Shown: positions 30,438-43,590, counted from the first letter of the stretch. The stretch is 64,000 nt of DNA from JBAXEO01 sp963789515 (GCA_963789515.1 CAWBKW010000002.1:868001-932000), one strand, 5' to 3'. Notes: a model not told the origin generated them from the sequence alone. Program-made: numbers and translations.

Positions 30438-32138
30438 TCAGCTCAGTTCGTTGCTTCTGCCGGCGTCGACGTCCGCCACCAGCTCGCGCGCCGCCTCCGC
30501 GTCGTCTTCCGGGACTCGCAGCCAGAACCTCGTCTCACGCAGGCCGAAGAGCTTGAGCAGCGGCGCCTCGGTCGGCGAGAAGGGCTTCCATTCCGCAGGA
30601 ATCCCGGCAGCGGCGAGCGCGTACTCGATGGCCCCGAGTCGCTTCCGGTCGTAGCCGACGTCGGCCACGACGGTCTTCCAACCTTCGAGCGGCTGCGGGG
30701 ACACCTGCCGCGGGGCACGGTCCGCGGCATGCACGGCCTGCTCGGCGGCTTCGAGCGCCGCAGGGTCGTCGATGTAGTCGTCGGTGTCGCGTGTCTCGGC
30801 TCCGGCCTCCAGTGCCGCCTCGACAAGAACGCGGGCCTCCTCAAACGAACCGAGCGGCACCAGCAGTGTGAACGGCTGGTCGTAGGACCCGGCACCGGGA
30901 AGACCCGACGGTCGCTGGTCCGGCGGATACGGGTCCCACGCGAAGGGGATGCCCGCGGCTTCCAGCGGAGCACTCACGGCAAAGGCCTTGTTGACCCCGG
31001 CGAGCACGCCGTAGAACTCCAGCGGGGGTATGACCGCGACCCACTCGCCGGTCGCGATGTCGTCGAAGTACACCGGAGCGCTGTGCGCAGCGGCCTGCTC
31101 GGCGGCCTCGAGCGCCTCGGGGTCGCTCACCACCGGCGAGCCGTCCGCCAGCGTGTCGAGGAATGGTGCCTCGCTCGGGTCAGCCACGCCGTCCTCGAGC
31201 GGCACCGGAAAGCCCGCGATGTCGAGGCTGGCGGCAACGTCAGACGCGATCGCCGCCTTCAGCTCGTCCGGCGAGGAGTACGCTTCCTGCGCGCGCAGCC
31301 GCTCGAAGAAGAGCAGCGTGAGAGGCTCGTCGTAGAGGTCGCCATCGAACCCGATGAGATGGGCCTCGAGGTAGTCGCGTGCGTCCGGGAAGGTCGGCGG
31401 CGTCCCTACCGAGATCGCGGCCGCCCACATCCCACCGTCGGGAAGGATCGCACGGCCGGCGTACACGCCGTCGGCGGGAAGCGCCGCGAACTCGACCGGC
31501 ACCACGTTGGCGGTCGGGAAGCCGAGTGAAGCGCCCTCCCCTCGCCCGCGGTGGACCACTCCGGCGACACAGGAGGCCCGGCCCAGCAGCTGCGCTGCCG
31601 CGCCGACATCTCCGCCAGCCACGAGCGAGCGGATACGGCTCGACGTCACCGGAAGCCCTCCCGACGCGACAAGTTCATGCGGGCTGACCTCGAACCCGTG
31701 CTCGGCGCCGCTGCGCTGCAATGCGCCGACGTCGCCGGTCGCACGGCAGCCGAACCGGAAGTCCCCGCCGACGTGCACGGCGAGGGGCCGGACCGCGTGC
31801 AGCAGCACGGCATCCAGGAACTCCTCGGGACACATCTCGGCGAGTTCGTGAGTGAAGGGGATCACGAGGATGGCGTCCACGCCCGTCGCGGCCATGAATC
31901 CGAGCTTGTCGCCCAGGGTGAGCAGCTGCGGAGCCGCGGTCGCCGGAGAGACCACCTGGTCGGGATCGCGGTCGAAGGTGACCGCAACCGCCTCAACACC
32001 GTGCGCGCGAGCGTCGGCGACCGTGTCGGCAAGCAGCGCCTGATGGCCGAGGTGCACGCCGTCGAACACGCCGATCGCGACGACCGCCGAGCCCAGCCGA
32101 GCCATCGAGGGCTCCCATGCCACGACCCGTGTACTCAT
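30438..32138 (-). CDS. ribF: RibF riboflavin kinase/FAD synthetase with long C-terminal extension
   Basis: 566 residues, far longer than the usual 300-320. Residues 1-185 are the FMN adenylyltransferase domain (GVFDGVHLGHQALL with His29/His32, and SSRIRSLVAGGDV). From about 198 to 310 is the riboflavin kinase domain (GRGEGASLGFPTANV). Residues about 311-566 contain two diverged repeats, WVAVIPPLEFYGV...LEAAGIPFAW and WKTVVADVGYDRKR...LAAAGIPAEW, each ending in an acidic helix with ARELV/ARVLV. They resemble DUF2007-type putative signalling domains. ATG overlaps the truB stop. The frame is continuous, so the fusion is not a frameshift artefact. Confidence 0.9.
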   Translation of the reverse strand: MSTRVVAWEPSMARLGSAVVAIGVFDGVHLGHQALLADTVADARAHGVEAVAVTFDRDPDQVVSPATAAPQLLTLGDKLGFMAATGVDAILVIPFTHELAEMCPEEFLDAVLLHAVRPLAVHVGGDFRFGCRATGDVGALQRSGAEHGFEVSPHELVASGGLPVTSSRIRSLVAGGDVGAAAQLLGRASCVAGVVHRGRGEGASLGFPTANVVPVEFAALPADGVYAGRAILPDGGMWAAAISVGTPPTFPDARDYLEAHLIGFDGDLYDEPLTLLFFERLRAQEAYSSPDELKAAIASDVAASLDIAGFPVPLEDGVADPSEAPFLDTLADGSPVVSDPEALEAAEQAAAHSAPVYFDDIATGEWVAVIPPLEFYGVLAGVNKAFAVSAPLEAAGIPFAWDPYPPDQRPSGLPGAGSYDQPFTLLVPLGSFEEARVLVEAALEAGAETRDTDDYIDDPAALEAAEQAVHAADRAPRQVSPQPLEGWKTVVADVGYDRKRLGAIEYALAAAGIPAEWKPFSPTEAPLLKLFGLRETRFWLRVPEDDAEAARELVADVDAGRSNELS

Positions 32139-33071
32139 GACGCGCCCCTGACGCCGCCGGGGATGATCGCCTGCGGCTTGAGCTGCTCGCCGGATCGACC
32201 GTACACGCCGAGCAGCACTCCCTCGCGAGCGACGCTGACCGCCGCATCAGGAGCGAGTCCCGTCACATCGTACGAAGCGGGGCCGATGGCAGCGCCGTTG
32301 AGCGTGCGCGCGGCAGTCTCCTCGGAGACTTCGACCACCGGCAAGCAGAGAGCAGTGATCGGGTCGCAGAAGAGCGTGGCGACGTCCGTCACCGACTCGA
32401 TCTCCTCGAGTGCGTGCGCCTGATCGACGCTGGCGCCACCTGAGCGGGTGCGGCGTAGTGCTCCCAGATGCGCGGCCGTGTTGAGCGCCCGTCCGAGGTC
32501 GCGCGCGAGCGCCCGGATGTAGGTGCCTTTCGAGACCGAGCACTCGATGTCCCATGCGTACTCACGCGCGCACTCCACCCCGATCAGCCGAGCCGACACG
32601 ACCTCGATCATGCGAGGTTCCAGAACCAGGGGGACTCCCGACGCGCGCGGCCTCGTGCGCCACCTTCCCGCCCTGCTTGATCGCCGAGTACGCGGGCGGG
32701 AGCTGCTCGTGCGTTCCCACAAGCGATGCCACGGTCCCGGCCGCGAAGAACGGGTCGGCGACCTCATCGGGCACGGGAGCGGTTACCGTCACCTGTCCCT
32801 CGGCGTCGTCGGTGTCGGTCTCGAAGCCGAAGACGATTCGGGCCTCGTACGTCTTCTCGGCGGCGGTGAGGTAGGGAGCCAGGCGCGTTGCGGGCCCCAC
32901 GAGTACGACGAGGAGGCCCGTCGCCATCGGATCGAGCGTGCCCGCGTGCCCGACGCGGCGCTCCCCCGTCGCGCGCCGCACGCGGTCGACCACGTCGTGA
33001 CTGGTCATTCCGGAAGGCTTGTCGACGAGCAGGATGCCGGACAGGTCGGTCTGGCCGCGCTTGGCACTCAC
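32135..33071 (-). CDS. truB: tRNA pseudouridine(55) synthase TruB (one apparent frameshift)
   Basis: About 311 residues. GILLVDKPSGMTSHDVVDRV, then RRVGHAGTLDPMATGLLVV with the catalytic aspartate in GTLDP, and LPPAYSAIKQGGKVAHEAA form the first part. CSVSKGTYIRALARDLGRAL follows in a second frame after one extra G at about 32647. TruB makes pseudouridine 55 in tRNA. GTG start at 33071 overlaps the nrnA stop by GTGA, and the stop overlaps ribF. Confidence 0.93.
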
Positions 33072-34036
33072 GCCTCGTCGCCGCCGGGAAGCATCGGCAG
33101 CAGGACCGGCATGAGCGTCTCGATGTCGCCCTCGTAGGTGAACCCGGAGGCCGCCCTGTGGCCGCCGCCGCCGAAATGCTGGGCGACCCTTCCGACGTCG
33201 GATCCGGTCTTGGAGCGCAGGTTCACGCGCACCTCCGTCGGCGTGCTGCCGCAGCAGAACAGCGGCGTCGATCCCGCCGATCACCCTGATGGCGTCGGGC
33301 AGGTTCTCGGCTTCTTCGGGAAGCACGCCGAGCTCTGCGAAGTCGGCGTCGCTGACCCACGCGTACGCGACCCGCCCGTGGTTGGCCAGCGTGAGGCGCG
33401 ACAGCGCCCGCGATTCGATGGCGAGCGAGGCCGACGTCCGGTTCTGGTACACGTGGTGCGCGATCTCGAGCCGGGCTGACGCCGGCGTCGACCATGTCGG
33501 CCGCGTCGCGCAGCGCTGCGGCCGAGGTGTTGTCGTAGGAGAAGCGCCCGGTGTCGGTCACGAGGCCGGCGTAGCAGCACTCCGCCACGTCGGAGCTGGG
33601 CGGGCCGAGCGTCTTGGCGAACTGCCAGACGAGCTGCGCGGTCGCCGACGCCGTCGGATCGATGACGTTGATCGTGCCGTAGTCGGTCGCCGTCGGGATG
33701 GTGGTCGAAGACGATGACCGTCTTGGCGGCCTGCGCAAGCGGTTCGCCCAGGCCCAGTCGGGCCGACGTGGGGCTGTCCATCGCGATGAACACGTCGGGC
33801 GCCTCGAGCTGCTCGGCGGGGACGTAGAGCCCGAAGCCCGGGAGGAACGCGTAGGTCGATGGCGGTTCCTCGATGTTTGCGAGGGTCGGAACGGCCGGGA
33901 TGCCGTTCTCGCGCAATGCGAGCGTCATCCCCAGGACCGAACCCACCGCGTCGCCGTCCGGCCGCACGTGCGCACAGACCACCACCGAGGAGGCGCGCCT
34001 CAGCGCCACGAGGGCGTGGTGGTACGCGGCGAGCAC
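33068..34036 (-). CDS. nrnA: DHH-family oligoribonuclease/pAp phosphatase (frameshifted)
   Basis: A DHH/DHHA1 phosphoesterase of about 322 residues, split over three frames in the given sequence. SVVVCAHVRPDGDAVGSVLG and TVIVFDHHP carry the metal-binding motifs. TDYGTINVIDPTASATAQLV and AGLVTDTGRFSYDNTSAAAL lie in the second frame. LSRLTLANHGRVAYAWVS follows, and after a third break near 33255 the glycine-rich FGGGGHRAASGFTYEG closes the DHHA1 domain. Breaks are near 33705 (one extra G), 33480 and 33255. NrnA degrades nanoRNA and dephosphorylates pAp. GTG start at 34036 is behind AGGAGG. Confidence 0.9.
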
Positions 34037-34043
34037 GGGAGCG

Positions 34044-34479
34044 TCAGGCCTCCTCGACGTCTTCGGATGCGTCCTCGTCGACGGGCATCGACATGGGGTC
34101 GATCTCGGGGACCGCCTCGGCGGCGCGCTCCGCGGCCAGAGACGGCGGAACCTGCAGCAGCGCCTCCTCGATGCGCATGCCCGAGTCGACCGACTTGTCG
34201 ATGTAGAAGCGGAGCTCCGGGGTGACGCGCCACCCCAGAGCCCTGCCAAGCAACGACCTGATGCGACCCTTGGCCGACTCGAGGCCCTCGAGGACCTCGT
34301 CGTAGCGGTCGGGATCCGTGCTCACGAAGACGAGCAGCACCGAGCGGTCGGGGCTGACTTCGGCACCGGTCACGGTGACGAGCTCGAGCCGGGGATCGGA
34401 GACCTCGGAGACCAGGAGCGACGCGACGACCTCGCGCGCCTGTCTCGTTGAGCCGGCGGGTGGCGGGAGTCTGCTTCAT
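34044..34479 (-). CDS. rbfA: Ribosome-binding factor A (one apparent frameshift)
   Basis: Reads MKQTPATRRLNE, then after one extra A near 34443 continues QAREVVASLLVSEVSDPRLE and TGAEVSPDRSVLLVFVSTDP, with LLGRALGWRVTPELRFYIDK as the conserved KH-like second half. About 145 residues including an acidic C-terminal tail (PVDEDASEDVEEA). RbfA matures the 5' end of 16S rRNA and acts in cold adaptation. It lies 17 bp after infB and 7 bp before nrnA. Confidence 0.92.
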
Positions 34480-34495
34480 CTGACGTTCGCCTCGC

Positions 34496-37100
<2,605 letters not shown>

Positions 37101-37105
37101 CTGCG

Positions 37106-37405
37106 TCACCGTCCTGCTGCGAGCGCGCGACTCAGTCCGAGCAGCTCGTCGAAGTCTCGTCGCAACCTGTCGTAGTCGTCGTCTTTCAAGCTCACCTTCA
37201 GTGCCGAGTCGAGGCGCCGGCGCTGGCGGGCCTCTCGAAGCACTCGGGTTTCGCGCACAAGTACGCACCGCGCCCGTTCGCCTTCCCCGTCGGGTCGACG
37301 ACCACGTGGCCGTCAGGCGTCCGAACGATCCGCACGAACCAGCGCTTCTCGTCGGAGACCGCGGCACGCGACGCACGTGCGGTTGGATACCTTGCGCGGC
37401 TTCAT
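37106..37405 (-). CDS. ylxR: YlxR RNA-binding protein (two apparent frameshifts)
   Basis: MKPRKVSNRTCVACRGLRRR, then VRTPDGHVVVDPTGKANGRG and AYLCAKPECFE show the YlxR/DUF448 fold with its CxxC pair. After two probable single-base insertions (near 37338 and 37230) the product is about 98 residues and ends LLGLSRALAAGR. YlxR homologues modulate RNase P and gene expression. Its ATG overlaps the nusA stop by one base, and it ends 6 bp before infB: the standard nusA-ylxR-infB order. Confidence 0.87.
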
Positions 37406-38569
37406 CACTCGGCGGCTGCCTCCTTGTCGTGAAGACCGCAGTAGAAGCTCCCGGGGCGCGCCTGGTTGCGGCAGCGCACGCCGGTTGACGTGACAGCGAC
37501 ACAGCGGCCGTCGAACTCCTCGGTCGCGGCGTGGGTGGAGTGCTTGGCACTGGGAACGTAGAGGCCCTGCTCGGCGGCCATCGACGACGCTCTTGATGTC
37601 GATGCGCCAGCCGGTGAGCTTGGCGGCGAGGCGGGCGTTCTGGCCCTCCTTGCCGATGGCGAGCGAAAGCTGGTCGTCGGGAACGATGACGGTGGCGGTG
37701 TGGCTCTCCTCGTCGATGAGCGCGCGGTCGACCTTGGCCGGCGACAGGGCGTGCGCCGACGTAGTTGGCGGGGTCCTCGGACCACGGCACGACGTCGATG
37801 CGCTCGCCGCGCAGCTCGCTCACGATCATGCGCACGCGGCTGCCCTTGGGGCCGACGCACGCGCCGACCGGGTCGAGACCGCTCTCGCGGCTCGAGACGG
37901 CGACCTTGGAGCGCATACCCGGCTCGCGCGCCACGCTCTTGATCTCGACGATGCCGTCGTAGACCTCGGGCACCTCGATCTCGAACAGGCGGCGGATCAG
38001 GCCGGGATGCGTGCGCGACACGACGATCGACGGCTCGTTGGAGGTCTTGCGCACGTCGATGATGTAGGCCTTGATGCGCTGGTTGTGGTCGTAGCGCTCG
38101 TTGTTGGGCTGCTCGGACGGCGGCAGAAGCGCCTCGACGCCCTCGCGCAGCTTGATGAGCGTGTAGCGGCTGTCGCTCTGCTGCACGGTGCCGGTGACGC
38201 GACTCGCCGATACGGTCGGCGTACTCGTCGAAGATCCGCTCGCGCTCGGCGTCGCGGATGATCGAGCCGATGACGTTCTTCGCGTTCTGCGCGGCGATGC
38301 GGGACACGTCGGCGGGAGTCACGTCGCGCTCTTCGTAGACTCGGCCTTCGCCGGTCTCCTCGTCGATCTCGCCCACCGGGATCAGCTCGTAGACGTAGAT
38401 CCGGCCGCTCTCGCGGTCGATCGTGACGCGGGCGGGGTTGTCGAGGTCGAGGATGCGCTGGTAGGTGGTCGCAAGCGACTGCCTCGAGGCTGGTCGAGCA
38501 TCTGGTACTCGTCGATGTTCTTCTCGCGCGCCAGCAGCCTTCAGCGCATCCATGAGATTCGGAGCTCAT
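37405..38569 (-). CDS. nusA: Transcription factor NusA with a C-terminal zinc-finger-like extension (frameshifted)
   Basis: NusA, about 385 residues: the N-terminal RNAP-binding domain (MDALKALAREKNIDEYQ when two extra bases are removed, then ATTYQRILDLDNPARVTIDR), S1, and two KH domains (VGACVGPKGSRVRMIVSEL; SLAIGKEGQNARLAAKLTGW). After KH2, removing one extra G near 37590 keeps the frame open into SMAAEQGLYVPSAKHSTHAA and then FDGRCVAVTSTGVRCRNQ...YCGLHDKEAAAE, a C-C-C-H arrangement like small zinc fingers. The usual acidic AR repeats are absent. Several single-base insertions interrupt the gene as given. Confidence 0.9.
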
Positions 38570-38572
38570 CGC

Positions 38573-39067
38573 TCAGACTGCTCCCCTTTCCCTGCCGAAG
38601 TCGACGACGCCCTTGAGGCGCGCCTTCTGAATGGTCTCGTACGGAATCGCTCACGCGCTCACCGTCGACGTCGAGGATCGACGTCGTCGCCCTCGATGCC
38701 GACAAGAACGCCGTTGCCACGACCTGCGCTTCTCGCCGCGCCATCGACCTTCATGTGCACGGTCTCGCCGGCGAACCGGTCGAAGTCCGCGCGCTTGACG
38801 AGCGGCCGGTCGATTCCCGGCGAGGAGACCTCGAGCATGTAGGGCGCGCTGAACGGGTCTGCCGCGTCGAGTAGCTCGGAGACCCACCGGCTGGCCGAGC
38901 CGATCGCGTCGAGCGTCGGTGCCGCTCCTCGCGGTCGAGCAGGACCCGGATGACCGGGGTGCCCTCGCCGCCTGCCAGCTCGACCGCCACGAGCTCGAAG
39001 CCGTGCGCCGACAGCCTCCGGCTCCAGCAGCTCGGTGAGCCGCGCGATCAGGTCGGTCTGTGGTCAC
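38573..39067 (-). CDS. rimP: Ribosome maturation factor RimP (frameshifted)
   Basis: About 160 residues in several frames. Fragments in order are TTDRLIARLTELLEPEA-like start, VAVELAGGEGTPVIRVLLDR, DPFSAPYMLEVSSPGIDRPL, RADFDRFAGETVHMKVDG and the end ARLKGVVDFGRERGAV. RimP helps assemble the 30S subunit. The GTG start at 39067 follows AAGGAGG with ideal spacing, 87 bp after a good promoter, and begins the rimP-nusA-ylxR-infB operon. The frame changes fit the insertion pattern seen in the neighbours. Confidence 0.87.
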
Positions 39068-39153
39068 TCCTATCACCTCCTTGTCCGCAGAACAAAAGAA
39101 GCGAGCGTAAGCCCACTTCTCGCAAGAGACGGCATGTTTCACGTGCTGAGTGG

Positions 39154-39181
39154 ATTCTACCACACGGGTGGCGCGGGACAA
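39154..39181 (-). promoter_or_regulatory. Sigma-70-type promoter of the rimP-nusA-infB operon
   Basis: Minus strand TTGTCC, 16-bp spacer, TAGAAT; it lies between the proS stop and rimP. Confidence 0.75.
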
Positions 39182-39214
39182 CACTCGCTGCAGAGCAGAA
39201 CGGCATGCAGCCCT

Positions 39215-40962
39215 TCAGGTGCGCATACTCGCGCCGGCGGCTCTGGCGAACCAGCGTGCGACCACGGTCGCCGAGGCGACCGCCTCGAGCGGCACCGTGC
39301 AGTGCGCTCGCCGGTCTCCCGCACCTTGAGCTCGACCACGCCTTCCGCGAGCCGCTGCTTGCCGACCACCAGCTGGAACGGCCAGCCGACGAGGTCGGCG
39401 TCGTTGAACTTCACGCCGGCACGCTCGTCGCGGTCGTCGATGACGGTCTCGACGCCGGCCTCGGCCAGCTCGCGCCAGAGCCTCTCGGCGACCTCGGCGA
39501 CCTCGCCGTCGGCCATGAGCGGGAGCACCGCGACCTCGAGCGGGGCCACGCCGACCGGCCAGATGATCCCGGCCTCGTCGCTGTGCTGCTCGATGACGGC
39601 GGCCAGCGTCCGGCTGACGCCGACGCCGTAGCAGCCCATGATGAACGGCTGCTCGTCGCCGTTCTCGTCGGCGAACGTCGCGCCCATCGACTCGGAGTAC
39701 TTCGTGCCGAGCTGGAAGACCTGGCTGACCTCGATGCCGCGTGCGCCTCTGGAGCACTCCCCCGCACTCGGGACAGCCGTCTCCGGCCTCGCGCGAGGAC
39801 CAGGTCCGCCCACTGGTCGACCTCGAAGTCCCGCCCGGGCTGCGCGAAGAGCAGGTGGTAGTCGTTCTCGTTCGCGCCGACTCCCCAGGCCACGCTCGTG
39901 CGCAGGCTCTCGTCGGCGATCACGCAGCGTGCCTGCATGGCGGATCGACCGGGCCGAGAGACCCCTTGGGGATCCCGAACGACGCGAAGTCGGCCTCTTC
40001 GAGCAGCTCAACGTCGGGCACTGCCCAGGCTCGGCCTTGATCGGGATTGAGTTCGCGGTCGCCGGGGACCAGGAAGTACACGAGTCTGCCCTCGGGCGTC
40101 TTGCCCGCCATCGTCTTGACCGTGTCGTGGTCGGAGATGCCGAGGAATGCAGCGAGCTCGGCGATGGTACGGATGTCGGGCGTGTGCACGCGCTCCATCG
40201 GGCGGGGCTCGGTCGTCTGCGGAGAGCGTGGAACGACGGTCGATGCGGCCTCGACGTCGGCGGCCCAGCCGCAGCCGCAGTAGACGAGCTCGGCCTCGCC
40301 GTTCTCGGCGATGCGCCATGAACTCCTTGGTGACCTTGCCGCCGATCTGCCCCGAGTCGGCCTCGACCTCGCGGTAGTCCAGGCCGCAGCGCTCGCAGAT
40401 GCGGGCGTAGGCGCGGCTCATGGCGTCGTAGTGCTCCTGGAGCGACTCCGGCGTCGCGTGGAAGCTGTAGGCGTCCTTCATGATGAACTCGCGACCCCGA
40501 AGCAGGCCGAAGCGCGGCCGAACCTCGTCACGGAACTTGACCTGGATCTGGTAGAGCGACAGCGGCAGCTCGCGGTAGCTGCGCACTTCGTTGCGCACGA
40601 GCGATGTGACGAGCTCCTCGTGCGTGGGTCCGAGGCAGAAGTCACGCCCGTGGCGGTCGCTTCAGGCGCACGAGCTCGGGGCCGTAGACGTCCCAGCGGC
40701 CTGACTCGAGCCAGAGCTCGGCCGGCTGCATGGCGGGCATGAGCAGCTCCTGGCTGCCGATCGCGTCCATCTCCTCGCGCACGATCTGCTCGATCTTGTG
40801 CAGCGCGCGCCAGCCGAGCGGAAGGAAGCTGTAGATGCCGGCGGCGTTCTTGCGGATCATCCCGGCGCGCAGCAGCAGCCGGTGGCTCGCAAGCTCCGCC
40901 TCTGCGGGGTCTTCCTTCAGAGTGGGCGCGTACATCGAGCTCATGCGCAGAGCTACGGCCAT
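39215..40962 (-). CDS. proS: Prolyl-tRNA synthetase (frameshifted)
   Basis: About 580 codons, bacterial type with an editing domain. MAVALRMSSMYAPTLKEDPA and SHRLLLRAGMIRKNAAGIYS form the start, with PLGWRALHKIEQIVREEMDA as class II motif 1. IQVKFRDEVRPRFGLLRGRE carries motif 2. TIAELAAFLGISDHDTVKTM belongs to the inserted YbaK-like editing domain. MGCYGVGVSRTLAAVIEQHS is motif 3 and GWPFQLVVGKQRLAEGVVEL the anticodon-binding domain. At least five frame changes occur as given. ATG at 40962 follows AGAGG. It charges tRNA-Pro. Confidence 0.93.
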
Positions 40963-41049
40963 GCTGAGAACCTCTTCCGATTCGACGGTGTGCCGATGGA
41001 AGGATACCAGCACCGAAGCGCGGTGACACGCCGTACTCGGCAGACCGGA

Positions 41050-42360
41050 TCAGCTGTCGCGGCCCGTACTGCGACCGACGTAGCCGTTGTGAAGCGCCTC
41101 GCGGGCCGACGGAGGCCGCACCTGCGCGAACAGGGCCGCCGCGCCGCCCAACGTCACGACGAGTACCCCGACCATGAGGTTCCGCTCTGCCGGGCCCGCC
41201 ATTCCGCCGAGTACCATGCTCGCCGGCGCAAGCGCAACAAACGCCCCAACGAGGAGCCCGAGACACCATCCCGTGAACGCGAGTCCGAAGTTCGCGCCGG
41301 CATGGCGGGTTCCGAAACACTCCAGGACGGAAACCCACGTAGCCACGACGCCGCCGCCGCCACTCACGGCGACGAGGATGGCTGCGGCCACGGGATCGCC
41401 GAGTGCGCCGAAGACCGCCGCAGCCGCCAAGACGATCACCAGCGACAAGAAGACGCCTCGCAGTCCCCTGTGCCCCGCACGGTCCAGCAGAACGCCCGCC
41501 AGCACGCATCCGAGTCCGGCACTCAACCCGACGCCGATGACGAGGGAGTGCCCGCCCGAGGCCGTCGGCCAAAAGGCGACGAGCAGCCACACGACGAGGA
41601 GGCCGATCGCCCCGGCGAGCAGCCCGCTCCCCGCCCAGAGCGCATAGTAGAGGCGGGTTCCCAGCATGCGACGCGATGAGAGACCGGCCCACGGCACCGG
41701 CCCATCATCGACGTCCTCGTCCTCGGCGTAGGACCCCGGCGGGACGTATCCGGGCAGCGGGTCCTCGAGCACCTGCGACAGTGCCACGATGAGCGCAAGC
41801 AGCGCGATGCCCTGCATCAGGAGGACGGAACTGAACCCGCGCCCGCGGACGAACGCCTGGACCGTGGTATTGAGCCACAGCGGGCCGAGAGCGGTGCCCG
41901 CCAACACCAGCCCCACCACAAGCCCGCGACGCCGGGGAACCGACCATTTGACCGCGGGTGGAACGACCGATGCGAACGCGAGGCCCGCGCCGCCGCCGAC
42001 CATGAGCCCCAGTCCCAGGACCATGAACGTCGCAAGCGAACTGGAAGCCGCAAGCCGGCCTTCGGTCATGCTCGCCACGATCATGCCGAGCCCGATCAGA
42101 ACTCCGCCGGCGGTCGATGTCCAGCGAGGTCCGATGCGGTCCTGGACGAAGCCGCCCACGAGCATGGCGAGTACGAAGGAGCCGGCGGCGACGGCGAAGG
42201 GCAGACTCACTTGGGGGACGGTCCAGCCGTGCACGCCGCCCGCAGAAAGCGGCCTGAGCAACTCAGCTGCGATCAGCACCCAGACGTAGAGGCTCCCGAG
42301 CGCGACGGTGATGCCGAATCCGGCGAAGACCACCACCGCGCCCCTCGTTGCCGGACTCAT
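41050..42360 (-). CDS. MFS transporter, OFA (oxalate/formate antiporter-like) family
   Basis: 436 residues with 12 predicted membrane segments, intact frame. GFGITVALGSLYVWVLIAAE at the N-terminus, QDRIGPRWTSTAGGVLIGLG as the MFS loop 2-3 motif, GGGAGLAFASVVPPAVKW and the paired PRRRGLVVGLVLAGTALGPL in the middle are typical of the OFA branch, whose members exchange monocarboxylates. ECFGTRHAGANFGLAFTGWC in the second half is also diagnostic. The substrate is unknown. It lies between proS and ispG. An inverted repeat lies upstream of its start. Confidence 0.85.
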   Translation of the reverse strand: MSPATRGAVVVFAGFGITVALGSLYVWVLIAAELLRPLSAGGVHGWTVPQVSLPFAVAAGSFVLAMLVGGFVQDRIGPRWTSTAGGVLIGLGMIVASMTEGRLAASSSLATFMVLGLGLMVGGGAGLAFASVVPPAVKWSVPRRRGLVVGLVLAGTALGPLWLNTTVQAFVRGRGFSSVLLMQGIALLALIVALSQVLEDPLPGYVPPGSYAEDEDVDDGPVPWAGLSSRRMLGTRLYYALWAGSGLLAGAIGLLVVWLLVAFWPTASGGHSLVIGVGLSAGLGCVLAGVLLDRAGHRGLRGVFLSLVIVLAAAAVFGALGDPVAAAILVAVSGGGGVVATWVSVLECFGTRHAGANFGLAFTGWCLGLLVGAFVALAPASMVLGGMAGPAERNLMVGVLVVTLGGAAALFAQVRPPSAREALHNGYVGRSTGRDS

Positions 42361-42383
42361 GAGCCCTCACCTTTCCCCGCCGC

Positions 42384-42417
42384 GAGAATGGCGATGCCAC
42401 GGCGCACAGCCATTCTC
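42384..42417. repeat. Perfect 9-bp inverted repeat between ispG and the MFS gene
   Basis: GAGAATGGC and GCCATTCTC separated by 16 bases, 24 bp upstream of the MFS start codon. It could be an operator or a terminator for ispG, but there is no T tract. Confidence 0.4.
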
Positions 42418-42513
42418 CCGTCCACGCACGGGGCGCGCGGCGCGAGGGTGGTGGACGGCGGAACAGGGCGGGAAACGGCGGTGGAGTGGCGGTGAGCGGT
42501 GACCCGAGCAGCC

Positions 42514-43590
42514 TTAGGGGGCGAGCCGGTCGATCTCTTCGAACAAGCGCGTCGACGATCTCGGCCTCGGGGACCTTGCGGACGGTCTGCCCGTGCGCGA
42601 ATATCAGGCCCACGCCTTGGCCCGCCGCCACGCCGATATCTGCGTCGCGCGCCTCGCCCGGTCCGTTGACCACACACCCCATCACGGCGACCTTGATCGG
42701 AGTGCTGCGCTCCCGAAGCCGCCGGGCGACTTCCTCGGCGATCGGGATCAGGTCGACCTGACAGCGTCCGCAGGTGGGACAGCTCACCAGCTCGGGACTC
42801 GCGGCGCCTCAGGTCGAGCGCCGACAGGATCTCCCAGCCCACCTGGACTTCCTCGACGGGGTCCGCGGTGAGGGACACGCGCAGCGTGTCGCCGATACCC
42901 TCGGAGAGGAGTATGCCGATGCCCACGCGAGGACTTCACGGTCCCGGACAGCGAGGTGCCTGCCTCGGTCACGCCGATGTGCAGCGGGTAGCCGACGCGA
43001 TCGGCGAGCAGCCGGTATGCGTCGACGGTCGAGTTGACGCTCGAGGCCTTGGCCGAAACCACGATATCGGCGAAACCACGCTGCTCGAAGTGGGCGCAGA
43101 ACGCGACGGCGCTGGCCGCAAGCTTCTCCGCGAGCGGCCAGTCGAGGTCAGCGTACTCCTCGGCGAGCGAGCCGGCGTTGACGCCGATGCGTATCGGGAT
43201 GCCCGCCTCGCCCGCAGCGTCGATGACCGCGTCCACGCGGGCGAGGTCACCGATGTTGCCGGGATTGATGCGCAGCTTCGCGGCGCCGAGCCGAGCGGCG
43301 TCGACCGCGATCGTGTGGTCGAAGTGGACGTCAGCGACGACGGGCAGCGGCGAACCGGCGCATACGGCCTCGAACCCGTCCAGTGCGTCTCGGCGGGGAA
43401 TCGCCACGCGCACGATCTCGCAGCCGGCCTCGGCGAGCCGCCCGATCTGGGCCAACGTGGCGACGGCATCGCGCGTGTCGGTGGTCGTCATCGACTGGAC
43501 CGAGACCGGCGCGCCGCCACCCACGGCAACACCGCCGACCATGACGGGACGGCTGGCGCGGTGGACCTGGGTCGGCCTGTGCTCAGCCAC
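42514..43590 (-). CDS. ispG: 4-hydroxy-3-methylbut-2-enyl diphosphate synthase IspG (three apparent frameshifts)
   Basis: About 358 residues. SRPVMVGGVAVGGGAPVSVQ and SMTTTDTRDAVATLAQIGRL form the TIM-barrel start. VVADVHFDHTIAVDAARLGA and LRINPGNIGD follow. The C-terminal 4Fe-4S part VSCPTCGRCQVDLIPIAEEV and MGCVVNGPGEARDADIGVAA carries the three cluster cysteines. Single extra bases near 42926, 42799 and 42546 break the frame; correction ends the protein LFEEIDRLAP. IspG performs the penultimate MEP-pathway step. GTG start lies within the end of rseP. dxr is two genes upstream, so two MEP genes flank rseP. Confidence 0.94.
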
